Origin: Vibrio viridaestus
Lineage (GTDB): Bacteria; Pseudomonadota; Gammaproteobacteria; Enterobacterales; Vibrionaceae
Direction: 5' to 3'
Assembly (NCBI RefSeq): GCF_003856525.1
Contig: NZ_RJVQ01000007.1
Location: forward strand, 165,389 to 229,388
Length of the DNA: 64,000 nt
Shown here: positions 1 to 9,441 of the stretch, one piece after another
Numbering within the stretch: the first letter of the stretch is position 1
Layout: each line of letters opens with the position of its first letter
Translations under genes and position numbers: made by a program
Notes under the pieces: model-generated
The model's input: the letters and a program-made list of their open reading frames with translations, nothing else
Told to the model about the DNA's origin: nothing
The model's database searches: none

Positions 1-2
1 GC

Positions 3-299
3 GACAATCTCATCGCGGTCTTAGAGAACGAATATACAGGTCAAAAAGAAGAACGTGTTGTCGATCAGGTGGTGGTCGAAAATGGCACGCGACCCAATGA
101 AGAACTGTATTACGAGTTAAAAAATGAATCCGTCAATAAAGGACAGATAGACAACGAGACGCTTTTTGCAGCTCAACCTCAGCCTGTTTTGGCTGAACAG
201 TCATCCGGTATGATTTTATGGCGCTTAGGTGACTGTGTGTCACAACGTAACGTTCATGCTGCTATCTACGATGCACTTCGTTTGTGTAAAGATCTTTAA
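3..299 (+). CDS. dgcA: Dimethylglycine demethylase subunit DgcA, C-terminal fragment
   Basis: The window opens inside this gene. The frame is open from base 3 and ends in TAA after 98 residues. The visible part ends in a Gly-x-Met-x-Leu-Trp-Arg-Leu-Gly-Asp-Cys segment, as in the C-terminal domain of old-yellow-enzyme-like FMN/FeS demethylases. The name rests mainly on context: the next gene is a DgcB-type iron-sulfur protein followed by ETF subunits. In Pseudomonas DgcA works with DgcB to demethylate dimethylglycine to sarcosine. The FMN-binding barrel and the FeS ligands lie upstream and cannot be checked. Confidence 0.75.
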   Translation, partial: DNLIAVLENEYTGQKEERVVDQVVVENGTRPNEELYYELKNESVNKGQIDNETLFAAQPQPVLAEQSSGMILWRLGDCVSQRNVHAAIYDALRLCKDL

Positions 300-308
300 G
301 GGGGCGTT

Positions 309-2273
309 ATGTACCTTGAATGGCTACTTCCAATCCTTGTAACAACGGCTGCTGTACTGGCCGTTGTTGGGATGGCACGTCGTTTTTCCTTATGGCGCAG
401 AGGGCAGAAGTCACCAGTGAATATTTTGTCTGGGTTGGCTGCGATGCCCAGACGATATCTCGTTGACTTACACCACGTTGTTGCTCGCGACAAAGTGATG
501 TCTCATACCCACGTAGCGACAGCAGGCGGCTTCGTTTTGTCTGTTGTGCTTATTTTTGCAGTACATGTCTTCAATATCGCACCACATATTCTATCTTGGG
601 TACTGATGGGCTCGCTGGCGATCATGTTTGTCGGTGCTATTTCAGTATACCGTCGTCGAGTTAGTCCGCCATCTCGCTTGTCGAAAGGACCATGGATGCG
701 CTTACCAAAAAGCTTGCTTGTCTTCTCCGTATCCTTATTCATTGCAACTTTGCCAGCGTCAGGAATACTGCCGGAAAATACGTTTGGCTGGTTGGCGAGC
801 GCAATTCTCGTTGTCGGTATCATTTGGGGCGTCGGTGAGATGTTCTTTGGTATGGGGTGGGGCGGACCAATGAAACACGCCTTTGCTGGCTCGTTACATT
901 TGGCATTTCATCGTCGACCAGAGCGATTTGGCGGTGGTCGTTCCACAGGACTGAAAGTTGTCGATCTTTCAGCAGAGAAACTCGGTGTTGAAAAACCGCA
1001 GGATTTTAAATGGAATCAGCTATTAGGATTTGATGCCTGCGTTCAGTGTGGCAAATGCGAAGCTGTATGCCCTGCTTTTGCTGCGGGTCAGCCGCTTAAT
1101 CCGAAGAAATTGATTCAAGATATGGTGGTTGGTTTGGCGGGGGGAACGGATGCCAAATACGCAGGCAGTCCATACCCTGGAAAAGAAACCGGTTGTGCAA
1201 AGGGTGGACATGATCAGCCTATCGTTGGCGGATTGGTAAGCTCAGAGACATTGTGGTCGTGTACTACCTGTCGCGCCTGTGTGGAAGAATGTCCGATGAT
1301 GATCGAACATGTGGACGCCGTAGTGGATATGCGTCGCTTCCTTACTCTAGAAAAAGGTGAGACGCCAACCAAAGGTGTTGAGGTGTTGGAAAATTTAATT
1401 TTCACCGACAATCCTAACGGTCATGCACCGCAAAAGCGCTCAAACTGGGCTGCCGACCAGGAATTAGCTTTAATGTCTGAGGTAAAACGAGCCGATGTCT
1501 TGTTTTGGGTTTCAGATGGAGCGTTTGACATGCGCAGTCAGCGTATCCTGAAATCATTCGTCAAAATTCTTAAAGCTGCCAAAATCGACTTCGCCATTTT
1601 AGGTGATGAAGAACTTGATAGCGGAGATGTTGCAAGACGACTTGGCGATGATGCAACATTCCAGCGTCTTGCTATGCGTAACATTCAAACACTAAGTAAA
1701 TATCAGTTTGACTGCATCGTTACCACCGATCCTCATGCATTCCATTGTTTGAAGAATGAATACCCAGATATGTACCCCGATGGGACTATGCCGAACTATC
1801 AGGTATGGCACCATACCACCTTTATCAATCAACTCGCTGAGAAAGGACTTATTAATCTGAACCAGTATCAGGGTGGAAAAGTCACTTACCACGATCCTTG
1901 CTATCTGGGACGTTATAACGGTGAATACGACTCTCCTCGTGCGCTGCTTAAGCAACTTGGTATTGAATTGGCTGAAATGGAGCGTTCAGGTTTTCGCTCT
2001 CGTTGTTGCGGTGGTGGTGGCGGCGCACCGATTACCGATATCCCAGGAGAGCGTCGTATAGCTGACATGCGTATGGACGATGTTCGTGAAACGGGTGCAG
2101 AGCTTGTGGCCGTGGGCTGTCAACAATGCACCGCGATGCTTGAAGGTGTCGTTGAGCCCAGACCTGAAGTCAAAGATATAGCAGAAATTGTCGCGGATGT
2201 TCTAGCAGAAGCTACAGATAATCAAGAGCAGGTGTCCACTTGGGAACCCGAACAACAGCCACTTACGGTGTAG
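309..2273 (+). CDS. dgcB: Dimethylglycine demethylase FeS/membrane subunit DgcB
   Basis: This 654-residue protein has an N-terminal membrane region of several helices (about residues 3-22, 70-115, 135-180). Two 4Fe-4S motifs follow, CVQCGKCEAVCP near residue 243 and CTTCRACVEECP near 317. The C-terminal half carries the cysteine-rich CCG domains of heterodisulfide-reductase type, including a CCGGGGG segment. This is the architecture of DgcB, which passes electrons from DgcA flavin towards ETF and the respiratory chain during dimethylglycine oxidation. It starts 10 bases after the dgcA stop, with a GGGGGC Shine-Dalgarno-like stretch before the ATG. It is clearly in one operon with its neighbours. 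Confidence 0.9.
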   Translation: MYLEWLLPILVTTAAVLAVVGMARRFSLWRRGQKSPVNILSGLAAMPRRYLVDLHHVVARDKVMSHTHVATAGGFVLSVVLIFAVHVFNIAPHILSWVLMGSLAIMFVGAISVYRRRVSPPSRLSKGPWMRLPKSLLVFSVSLFIATLPASGILPENTFGWLASAILVVGIIWGVGEMFFGMGWGGPMKHAFAGSLHLAFHRRPERFGGGRSTGLKVVDLSAEKLGVEKPQDFKWNQLLGFDACVQCGKCEAVCPAFAAGQPLNPKKLIQDMVVGLAGGTDAKYAGSPYPGKETGCAKGGHDQPIVGGLVSSETLWSCTTCRACVEECPMMIEHVDAVVDMRRFLTLEKGETPTKGVEVLENLIFTDNPNGHAPQKRSNWAADQELALMSEVKRADVLFWVSDGAFDMRSQRILKSFVKILKAAKIDFAILGDEELDSGDVARRLGDDATFQRLAMRNIQTLSKYQFDCIVTTDPHAFHCLKNEYPDMYPDGTMPNYQVWHHTTFINQLAEKGLINLNQYQGGKVTYHDPCYLGRYNGEYDSPRALLKQLGIELAEMERSGFRSRCCGGGGGAPITDIPGERRIADMRMDDVRETGAELVAVGCQQCTAMLEGVVEPRPEVKDIAEIVADVLAEATDNQEQVSTWEPEQQPLTV

Positions 2274-2282
2274 GAGTAATAC

Positions 2283-3533
2283 ATGAGTGAAATCATAATA
2301 CGCCGAGATCCTCGAGCTGAGTGGATAATGCGTAACCGCCTTCATCCTGAGCACAAATCGTTCATTGCTGAAACAACAGAAGAACGTGGCCCGAGCGGAC
2401 TTATTCGTCGATACCCGCATCGAGTAGGGTTCATTGGTCCGAACGGGATTAAGCGAATAGATCGATTGAACGGCAGTAACATTGCTCCGATCGCTCTGCG
2501 CGCTCGTAACGCTTCAGTGGAGGAGAAGCTTCCACTCCATATTGTCGATAATCCAGATTTTTACGTCATGGTAGTGCCAGATATGACTGGTGGTCGATTA
2601 ACCAGTCACGATAAAGACATTCTTGGGCAAGCACACAGTCTGGTGAAAGAAGCAGGCAATGGTGCAGTGGTCGCCATCGTGTTTGGGCAACACAAAGAAG
2701 AACATTTCTCTACTGCTGGTGTGGACAGACTAATCCATATCGAGCGAGAGGAATTTGAAACTTATTGCCCCGAACTTAAAACAAGAATACTCGAACAGAT
2801 AGATACTGCATGTACGCCAAAATTCTGGTTGTTCCCAGACAGTATCAGTGGTGGTTTTGAATTAGGTGCTCGTCTGGCTGCTTTGATTAATGAAAGACCA
2901 GCGACCCAGGCTTGGCAGGTTAATAGTAATACTACTACTTGTCGTGCTGGTGGCGGCCGTTATGACATCGAGCGCGCTACGCCAAGAGTTCTGCTACTTG
3001 CGCAAGAATGCGCATTACCCATTGATGAAACTGATCATGAAGTTAAAACATTAGAGCTTAACTTCGCACATTCCAATAAAGAGCTAATGTCATTAAGTGC
3101 TATTGATGATTTAGGGCAAATGGCCGTCGATCCTCAATCGGTACCGCTGACTGAAGCTGAGTTTATTCTTTCTGCAGGAAATGGGATTCACGATTGGAAT
3201 AATTTCCATAACGCCGCAGCCGTTCTTGGAGCAACAGAGGGGGCGAGTCGAGTGGCTGTGGATGATGGTTTTATGCCAAGGCATCGTCAGGTTGGAGCCA
3301 CTGGTTCCTGGGTAACCGCAAGAGTATATATCGCAGCAGGTATTTCTGGTGCTATACAGCACCTTCAGGGTATTGGAGCGTGCGATAAAGTGATTGCCAT
3401 CAATACCGATGCGGGATGTGACATGGTCAAGCGTGCCGATTTGAGCGTTATTGCTGATAGCAACGAGTTACTTTCTGAACTGATACGTTTGATGGAGTCA
3501 TTTCAACAAGAGGAACTGAAAGATGCCGCTTAA
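2283..3533 (+). CDS. etfA: Electron transfer flavoprotein alpha subunit
   Basis: This 416-residue protein ends in the FAD-binding ETF-alpha signature: GATGSWVTARVYIAAGISGAI near residue 340, then AINTDAGCDM. It should accept electrons from the demethylase and hand them to ETF-quinone oxidoreductase. It is longer than housekeeping EtfA (about 310 residues) because of an extended N-terminus, as in the versions that accompany dgcAB in betaine clusters. GGAG lies just before its ATG, ten bases after dgcB. Its end overlaps the start of the beta subunit by 11 bases, which suggests translational coupling and 1:1 synthesis. Confidence 0.9.
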   Translation: MSEIIIRRDPRAEWIMRNRLHPEHKSFIAETTEERGPSGLIRRYPHRVGFIGPNGIKRIDRLNGSNIAPIALRARNASVEEKLPLHIVDNPDFYVMVVPDMTGGRLTSHDKDILGQAHSLVKEAGNGAVVAIVFGQHKEEHFSTAGVDRLIHIEREEFETYCPELKTRILEQIDTACTPKFWLFPDSISGGFELGARLAALINERPATQAWQVNSNTTTCRAGGGRYDIERATPRVLLLAQECALPIDETDHEVKTLELNFAHSNKELMSLSAIDDLGQMAVDPQSVPLTEAEFILSAGNGIHDWNNFHNAAAVLGATEGASRVAVDDGFMPRHRQVGATGSWVTARVYIAAGISGAIQHLQGIGACDKVIAINTDAGCDMVKRADLSVIADSNELLSELIRLMESFQQEELKDAA

Positions 3534-4317
3534 TGCTGACAAGCCGTTAAAAATTAGCGCACTGATCTCTATTGGCGCTCACCCGGATACTGGTCGTTCA
3601 AGAAGAGCGGCAACAGACTCTCGAGCTGTTGAATTAGGTCTAAGTCAATCAGATTGTGAATTGGAAGTCATTCACGCAGGCGATCCGGAAGATCCCGCTT
3701 TGGCCTATTACAGTGGTATGGGCTTACAAAAAATCCGCGTGTTGGCCCAGAAGCCGGAATACGATGCGATTGATTCGATCGAACAGTATTTTGCATCCAA
3801 TATGCCGGATATTGTTTTGACTGGAACTCGTTCCGAGTCTGGTGAATCGTCTGGCATGTTGCCTTTTTTCCTGGCTAAGAGACTCAATTGTCCGGTTGTT
3901 ATGGGGATTGCTGAAATTCTCTCGGTTGAAAATGGACGTGCTAACGTTTTACAAGCTTTGCCAAGAGGACAACGTCGAAAGCTCAGTGTTGCGATTCCTT
4001 TTGTTGCCAGTGTCGACCAGGCAGCAGCAGAACCAAGACAAAGTGCATTTGGTAGAGCAAGGCACTGTGAGATAGACAAGCAAACTGTCGAAAACTTGCT
4101 ACTCGATAAAGAGCAGGTTGAATGGAAAGTAACGCCTGCCAAACCTAAAGCAAAACGCTTAAAAGTGGTAAAGGCAAAAAATGCGGCTGATCGCTTTAAA
4201 GCGGCTACAGCAAAAACAGCCTCTTCCGGCGGTAAAGTAATCAAAGATAAGCCTGTTACTGAAATGGCTCAGGCTGTGTTTGATCTTCTTTTAGAAGAGG
4301 GAGTAATACACCAGTAA
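3523..4317 (+). CDS. etfB: Electron transfer flavoprotein beta subunit
   Basis: This 264-residue partner of the preceding ETF alpha subunit contains the adenosine-binding ETF-beta core (for example VLTGTRSESGESSGMLPFFLA around residues 98-118). A Lys/Ala-rich linker occupies about residues 205-245. The start codon lies inside the end of etfA, in a different frame. The dedicated pair supports electron flow from dimethylglycine oxidation. The basic C-terminal linker is longer than in housekeeping EtfB and its role is unknown. Confidence 0.88.
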   Translation: MPLNADKPLKISALISIGAHPDTGRSRRAATDSRAVELGLSQSDCELEVIHAGDPEDPALAYYSGMGLQKIRVLAQKPEYDAIDSIEQYFASNMPDIVLTGTRSESGESSGMLPFFLAKRLNCPVVMGIAEILSVENGRANVLQALPRGQRRKLSVAIPFVASVDQAAAEPRQSAFGRARHCEIDKQTVENLLLDKEQVEWKVTPAKPKAKRLKVVKAKNAADRFKAATAKTASSGGKVIKDKPVTEMAQAVFDLLLEEGVIHQ

Positions 4318-4389
4318 TAAAGCACGCGCTGGATAACAGGATGTACAGGCGCAACCCGAAAATTGATTGAGTATCCAACGAGGGATCGA

Positions 4390-5991
4390 ATGAAAACGAT
4401 ACTAGATTACCCAAAAATTGACACTAAAGTCTCAAGGATTAAATACAACACAGACTATACCACCGGACAAGATAACGTGCGTATGTTTGGTATGGACATC
4501 CACAACCCAGTATTCGGCGTGAGTGCCGCTTTAATTTTGTTATTTATTGTACTGACCTTAGCTTTTCCTGACAGTGCTAAACAAGGCCTGACGGTCGCAA
4601 GGAGTTGGTCAATCAATAACTTCGACTGGCTATTTATGGCCGGATGCAATCTCTTTGTTCTATTTTGCTTCTTTCTGCTCCTTTCCCCTGTTGGCAAAAT
4701 TAGAATTGGTGGTAAAACGGCGAAACCTGAGTTTTCTCGAATTTCATGGTTTAGCATGCTTTTTGCTGCTGGAATGGGTATTGGTTTGATGTTCTGGAGT
4801 GTCGCTGAGCCAGTCGCGTACTACACAGATTGGTACGGCACTCCTTTGAACGTTGCTGCCCGAACAGAAGAAGCAAAGCAAATGGCTTTAGCCGCGACGA
4901 TGTATCACTGGGGGTTACATCCTTGGGCCATCTATGCGGTGGTTGGTCTCGCACTGGCCTTCTTTTCGTATAATAAAGGACTACCACTTACGATTCGCTC
5001 GGCGTTTTTCCCCATTCTGGGAGAACGTTGCTGGGGAACGATTGGTAACGTTATCGATATACTTGCTGTTCTTGCGACTATTTTTGGATTGGCGACATCA
5101 CTTGGATTTGGCGCGCAACAAGCAGCTGGTGGGTTGAGCTATCTATTCGGTGTTTCGAATGGTCTATCAACGCAAATCGGATTTATCATTGTTGTTACTG
5201 CGATTGCGATTATCTCTGTCACTCGTGGGCTAGATGGTGGCGTAAAGATTCTGAGTAATATCAATATGCTTATTGCAGTAGGAATGATCGCATTGCTTAT
5301 CGCAGTGGGTCCGACATTGGCTATTTTCCAAACAGCGGGTGATATTGCTGCTGGATATGCACAGAATTTTATCCCGTTGTCCGATTGGATCGGTCGTGAA
5401 GATACGACTTGGTTTCATGGTTGGACTGTTTTTTATTGGGCTTGGTGGGTTTCTTGGTCTCCATTTGTCGGCATGTTTATTGCGCGAGTGTCCAAAGGGC
5501 GTACTGTCAGAGAATTCGTGTTAGCGGTTCTGATAGTGCCAACACTTGTTACCTTGATTTGGTTGAGTGTGATGGGGGGAACAGCACTTGAACAAGCAAC
5601 AAATGGGGTTGGAGAACTTGCTAATGGAATTGGTGATGTGTCGCAAGCCATGTTCCAAATGTTTGCCAATGTATCTCTAAGTGGTCTACTTTCTGTTGTT
5701 GGTATCGTTCTCGTTTTGGTATTTTTCGTTACCTCTTCAGATTCAGGCTCGTTAGTTATCGATAGCATCACTGCGGGAGGTAAATTAGATGTACCCGTTC
5801 CTCAACGCGTTTTTTGGGCTGCATTGGAAGGCATCATCGCAATAGCTTTGTTGCTGGGAGGCGGCTCAGATGCACTGACTGCTCTTCAGGCAGGGGCGAT
5901 TACTACCGGATTACCGTTTACTGTCGTACTGATTCTCATGTGTTGGAGTTTGTACAGCGGGCTCAATTCTGAAAAACACTTATATAAATAG
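4390..5991 (+). CDS. BCCT-family betaine/choline/carnitine transporter
   Basis: This secondary transporter has about 12 membrane segments. It carries the BCCT hallmark Gly-Met-Gly-Ile-Gly-Leu-Met-Phe-Trp-Ser-Val-Ala-Glu-Pro near residue 130 and the Trp-rich motif WAWWVSWSPFVGMFIARVSKG near residue 360. These form the aromatic betaine-binding site and helix of the family. The ATG at 4390 is preferred because GAGGG lies 7 bases upstream; an in-frame TTG at 4363 lacks a ribosome site. Its place behind dgcAB-etfAB makes glycine betaine or dimethylglycine the likely cargo, used as a carbon and nitrogen source rather than only for osmoprotection. That substrate is inferred. Confidence 0.92.
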   Translation: MKTILDYPKIDTKVSRIKYNTDYTTGQDNVRMFGMDIHNPVFGVSAALILLFIVLTLAFPDSAKQGLTVARSWSINNFDWLFMAGCNLFVLFCFFLLLSPVGKIRIGGKTAKPEFSRISWFSMLFAAGMGIGLMFWSVAEPVAYYTDWYGTPLNVAARTEEAKQMALAATMYHWGLHPWAIYAVVGLALAFFSYNKGLPLTIRSAFFPILGERCWGTIGNVIDILAVLATIFGLATSLGFGAQQAAGGLSYLFGVSNGLSTQIGFIIVVTAIAIISVTRGLDGGVKILSNINMLIAVGMIALLIAVGPTLAIFQTAGDIAAGYAQNFIPLSDWIGREDTTWFHGWTVFYWAWWVSWSPFVGMFIARVSKGRTVREFVLAVLIVPTLVTLIWLSVMGGTALEQATNGVGELANGIGDVSQAMFQMFANVSLSGLLSVVGIVLVLVFFVTSSDSGSLVIDSITAGGKLDVPVPQRVFWAALEGIIAIALLLGGGSDALTALQAGAITTGLPFTVVLILMCWSLYSGLNSEKHLYK

Positions 5992-6057
5992 ACTAATTTC
6001 AATAATAAAACGGTGGGTAAACCAAACGCCCACTGAACTAACGTCGAGGATTGACAT

Positions 6058-6306
6058 ATGATGTACGCAGATCTTGTAGATATGAATGACTTTACATCGG
6101 CAATCGCCGAGCTCGGAGTCGTATGTGATAGTACCGAAAGTGATAATGTAAAGCGAAGTATTGAAACCTGGCTTGGCAAAGCGGCGCCATCAGAATCAAA
6201 GCAGTTTTGGGCGACGGTATCCAGAATAGAAGAAGATGGTATTTTGTTGCCAGAAGTGGAAAGCCTTATCTACTGGAGCCATGAGTTGGAAGCGGTTGGT
6301 CAATAA
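6058..6306 (+). CDS. Small protein of the betaine operon, unknown function
   Basis: This is an 82-residue acidic protein with no signal peptide or membrane segment. It is preceded by GAGG (6046-6049) at good spacing and lies 66 bases after the BCCT gene on the same strand. A short hairpin (6013-6033, GTGGG/CCCAC) sits in the gap. I do not recognise the family. It is Trp-containing and looks like a compact helical protein. The position suggests a regulator or accessory factor of betaine oxidation, but no motif shows this. Confidence 0.7.
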   Translation: MMYADLVDMNDFTSAIAELGVVCDSTESDNVKRSIETWLGKAAPSESKQFWATVSRIEEDGILLPEVESLIYWSHELEAVGQ

Positions 6307-6325
6307 GTCTGTCTCGTCATACCGA

Positions 6326-6359
6326 TTTGGGGAAGTAAGTTTCACTTCCCCCAAATTTC
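6326..6359. terminator. Bidirectional terminator-like hairpin
   Basis: The inverted repeat TTTGGGGAAGT / ACTTCCCCCAAA has a short loop and T-rich flanks. It lies between the convergent betaine operon and the acetyltransferase gene. Confidence 0.7.
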
Positions 6360-6851
6360 TTATTTTAATTTCTTCTGCCAAAATTGTGCGATGCCTGTTC
6401 CCTCGCTCAGCTCGTATGGAGCAAAACCAAATTTAGTATAGGCTGATTGAGCAACCGAATTGCCTGCTAATACTTCCAAAGTCACTTTACAGCAGTCCCT
6501 TTTTCGAGCGATGCTTTCAACTTCTTCTAGGAGTCGCTGACTTAAACCTAAGCCACGAAAGGACGCTTTTATCGCGATATCATGGATATTGACTAATGGT
6601 TTCGCTGCAAATGTCGAAAATGCTTCGAAGCAATTGCATAAACCTGCGGGTTGATTATCTACGTAGCATAACAAACTGAATGCTCCCGGTACTTCACGAA
6701 GTTTAGCGACTAAATTCGTCCGTACGTATTCCGAGATGGGTTCATTGCCACCCATTTCATCATTGGCGTAATCGTTAAGTAGTTCAATAAGATCTTTAGC
6801 GTGCTGTGAATTCTCATAATCAGCTACAAAAATTTCAATTTTTCGATTCAT
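6360..6851 (-). CDS. GNAT-family N-acetyltransferase
   Basis: This is a 163-residue single-domain acetyltransferase. Motif A is seen as NIHDIAIKASFRGLGLSQRLL (about residues 87-107), an acetyl-CoA-binding R/Q-x-x-G-x-G/A variant. Motif B follows as VTLEVLAGNSVAQSAYTKFGF. The target is unknown. It is monocistronic and convergent with the betaine operon. A C-terminal half of a similar enzyme recurs as a broken integron cassette at 62.1 kb, with only modest similarity. Confidence 0.85.
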   Translation of the reverse strand: MNRKIEIFVADYENSQHAKDLIELLNDYANDEMGGNEPISEYVRTNLVAKLREVPGAFSLLCYVDNQPAGLCNCFEAFSTFAAKPLVNIHDIAIKASFRGLGLSQRLLEEVESIARKRDCCKVTLEVLAGNSVAQSAYTKFGFAPYELSEGTGIAQFWQKKLK

Positions 6852-7075
6852 AACTTGGCTGGTCAGAAGGTGATAGTTACGATGATGTGATATTCCTTAG
6901 TTCCGGTCAATACAGATGTATGTGCGATACGGCTATAAGCTAAGACCAGACAGTTATAAACATATTGATTTATCAGATCTTTTTGTCATTTATTCGTGAT
7001 TCTGCGACCAGTTCGATACTATTTTGTTAGATAAGGCATATCCTTGGCATAAGTAGTAAAGCCTGAGGAGGACTT

Positions 7076-7501
7076 ATGATTTACCAGCATATTTTGGTGG
7101 CATTAGAACTGTCTGAAGACAGCAAAAAATTAATCGATAAAGCGATATCATTCGCGCAAGCTGCACAAGCAGATATTTCATTTATTCATGTTGACGGTAC
7201 GATTGGTGACATATCTACTGAATTGATTGATATTCAAGCCGATAAAACTGCACGACCTCTTAATGACCGAGCTAACGAAATGTTACGTGAATTGCAGGCG
7301 TATCCAGATTGTCCAATTCAAAAGTTTTTGGTCGGTACCGGCGATTTAGGCGACAAACTGGCAGGAACGATCATAGAAAATGATTTCGATTTATTAGTTT
7401 GTGGGCATCACCACGACTTTTGGAGCAACATTGTCTCGTATTCCCGCCACCTGATTAATAAATCATCGATTGATATTCTTGTCGTGCCACTTAGAAAATA
7501 A
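7076..7501 (+). CDS. Universal stress protein, UspA family
   Basis: This 141-residue protein begins MIYQHILVALELSEDS, the typical first strand of the Usp fold. It ends with the SIDILVVPLR strand. The usual ATP-binding G-x2-G-x9-G(S/T) motif is not obvious (GHHHDFWSNIVSYS instead), which places it with the UspA type rather than the ATP-binding UspFG type. A strong GAGGAG ribosome site precedes the ATG. Such proteins support survival in stasis and oxidative stress. Confidence 0.92.
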   Translation: MIYQHILVALELSEDSKKLIDKAISFAQAAQADISFIHVDGTIGDISTELIDIQADKTARPLNDRANEMLRELQAYPDCPIQKFLVGTGDLGDKLAGTIIENDFDLLVCGHHHDFWSNIVSYSRHLINKSSIDILVVPLRK

Positions 7502-7525
7502 CCAGACGGTAACAGAAAAGAACGT

Positions 7526-7562
7526 AGTGAAGCCAAATTTATACTATTAAACTGGCTTCACT
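7526..7562. terminator. Hairpin between convergent genes
   Basis: The 10-bp inverted repeat AGTGAAGCCA / TGGCTTCACT has a 17-base loop. It lies between the stress-protein gene and the convergent diguanylate cyclase. The T-run is weak. Confidence 0.5.
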
Positions 7563-7598
7563 TATTTGTTATAAGCGGTAAGCTTGGATCGATGCTTG

Positions 7599-9281
7599 TT
7601 AATCGTGTGGCTCAACACGATTTCTGCCATGATTTTTTGCTAGGTAAAGTTGTTTGTCCGCACGTTCATACAGACTATCGAACGTGTCAGATCTTGTGCT
7701 GGTGGCAATCCCAAAACTTGCGGTAATGGTAATTTCCACACTTTCATGTCTTAACGGCGTATCTGCGATAGTTTGACGTAAATGCTCGGTATAAGCGTGT
7801 GCCTGACTCGCATTTGTATCAGGTAGTAGTACCACTATTTCCTCACCGCCCCAACGCGCGATAATGTCGGTTTCTCGCGTGTTATTTTTAAGAAGCGTTG
7901 CAATATGTGAGAGTGCAAGATCGCCGATATGGTGGCCGTAGGTATCATTTATCGTTTTGAAGTGATCGATATCCATCATGACAAAACTCATTGACTTCTT
8001 CGAGTTGCTCGCCGTATGAATCAACTTAGTGCTTGCGTTTAACAGTGAACGACGATTAAACAAGTTCGTTAATGGATCGTATGAGGACAGGTATTCTGCT
8101 GTTGCTCTCTTTTGTTCGACGGCTTTTAGACGATAAGCAACGATAACAGCAAGAATAATGGCTTCGAAGACTACACCAAAGACAGCACCGTTATAACTGT
8201 AGTAGTTATAAGGTAAGACTCCCCAAACGGATAGGGTCGTGACCAGCAGTCCCAGCATACTGCAAGACACAGCGATTAAGAAATACAAGGCATCTCTAGT
8301 TTTACCAAGATTCATAAGTCCGAGAAGGATCATGATCATGGTCGTGAGAGATAAGAACTTAAATGCCAGAGTGGTTGCCCAAAGGTGATAGCCTAGGCTG
8401 ATTAGTACCACCATCGCTAATATACCAAGCGCGCTATAGATCTGAAGAGCCCGATTCCAACGAGGTTTTCGCTTATGAATTGCAAGGAAGTTAGCAACAA
8501 ATACCAGCCCTGATACGCCATGGAATATCATAAAAATAAGCGTGAGATGATTTGCTATAAAAAGTGAGTTGGGATAAATCCAAGCAAAACCATACCCGTT
8601 GTAGGAGATATTTACTATGATAAAACAGCTTATATAGATTGAATAATAGAGCGCATCGAGTTGTTTAAGCGAGCTATACAAAACAAGGTTAAATCCTACT
8701 AGCGCTAGTAAAATGCCATACAAAATACCAGAAGTAATATGAATCTGGGAATCGAGTGACCTTGCTTGATAAGAGTCTAATAAGGCTAATGGCAGAGTTA
8801 ATGGGTCTAAGGATTGTCCACGAATGAATATTTGACTTTTGCCAGGCGGTAGAGTCATGTCAAAGACAAACCCAACCCCTGGGAGCAAGTGATTATCTGC
8901 AGGCTGTGAGTCTCCTGAATGCCATTCCTGAATTAATCCTGCATCATTGACTAAATAGATAGAAAGATGATCGACCCAGGCTTGGGCTGCATTAAGACGA
9001 CGATATTGTGCAACGGTTGTGTTGTTCTGCAGGTCTAAACGAATCCATGTCGCGTGGTCACTAATACCAAACGATAAAAAGTTTTGCGGAGGATGCGAAA
9101 TTCTGTCGGTGAGAAATCGTTCCTTTGCCTGATTTAGTGAGATGGGGTGGGTGCTGTCTTCATGAAAATAGCTCACTCCAGACAATATTGTTGGAATGTT
9201 GCTTGGTTCACTCGTCTGAGCAAAGGTTGGATGAAAAAAAGTGGCAATCGCGAGGAATACCAATAAGAAACGCACAATCAT
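7599..9281 (-). CDS. Diguanylate cyclase with 7TMR-DISM sensor
   Basis: This is a 560-residue inner-membrane protein. It has a signal peptide (residues 1-21), a periplasmic DISMED2-like beta domain (about 30-165), seven membrane helices (about 180-395) and a C-terminal GGDEF domain. The active-site loop reads RWGGEEI. An inhibitory RxxD site (RETD) lies five residues before it, so product feedback is likely. DISMED2 domains are carbohydrate-binding-like, so a small extracellular ligand may control c-di-GMP synthesis. There is no EAL domain. It is monocistronic. Confidence 0.92.
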   Translation of the reverse strand: MIVRFLLVFLAIATFFHPTFAQTSEPSNIPTILSGVSYFHEDSTHPISLNQAKERFLTDRISHPPQNFLSFGISDHATWIRLDLQNNTTVAQYRRLNAAQAWVDHLSIYLVNDAGLIQEWHSGDSQPADNHLLPGVGFVFDMTLPPGKSQIFIRGQSLDPLTLPLALLDSYQARSLDSQIHITSGILYGILLALVGFNLVLYSSLKQLDALYYSIYISCFIIVNISYNGYGFAWIYPNSLFIANHLTLIFMIFHGVSGLVFVANFLAIHKRKPRWNRALQIYSALGILAMVVLISLGYHLWATTLAFKFLSLTTMIMILLGLMNLGKTRDALYFLIAVSCSMLGLLVTTLSVWGVLPYNYYSYNGAVFGVVFEAIILAVIVAYRLKAVEQKRATAEYLSSYDPLTNLFNRRSLLNASTKLIHTASNSKKSMSFVMMDIDHFKTINDTYGHHIGDLALSHIATLLKNNTRETDIIARWGGEEIVVLLPDTNASQAHAYTEHLRQTIADTPLRHESVEITITASFGIATSTRSDTFDSLYERADKQLYLAKNHGRNRVEPHD

Positions 9282-9441
9282 GATTCGAAATTCTACTTAC
9301 TTTGGAACGAATAAGAGTATTCATCCCACTTAAAATAATTTTTATATCAAGAAGCATAATACTATCTTCTATATTACGCTAATTATTAAACCAGAATTGA
9401 ACCATTATTGATAAAATTATTTTTAATAAATGAATCTACAT

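Noticed and set aside
3708-4244. A 178-codon frame antisense to etfB
   Set aside because: It lies wholly within a clear ETF beta gene, has no domain and no ribosome site, and is a codon-use shadow.
1-6306. Presence of glycine-betaine monooxygenase (gbcAB) or sarcosine oxidase
   Set aside because: Neither is visible; they would lie outside the window, so the pathway call rests on dgcAB and ETF only.
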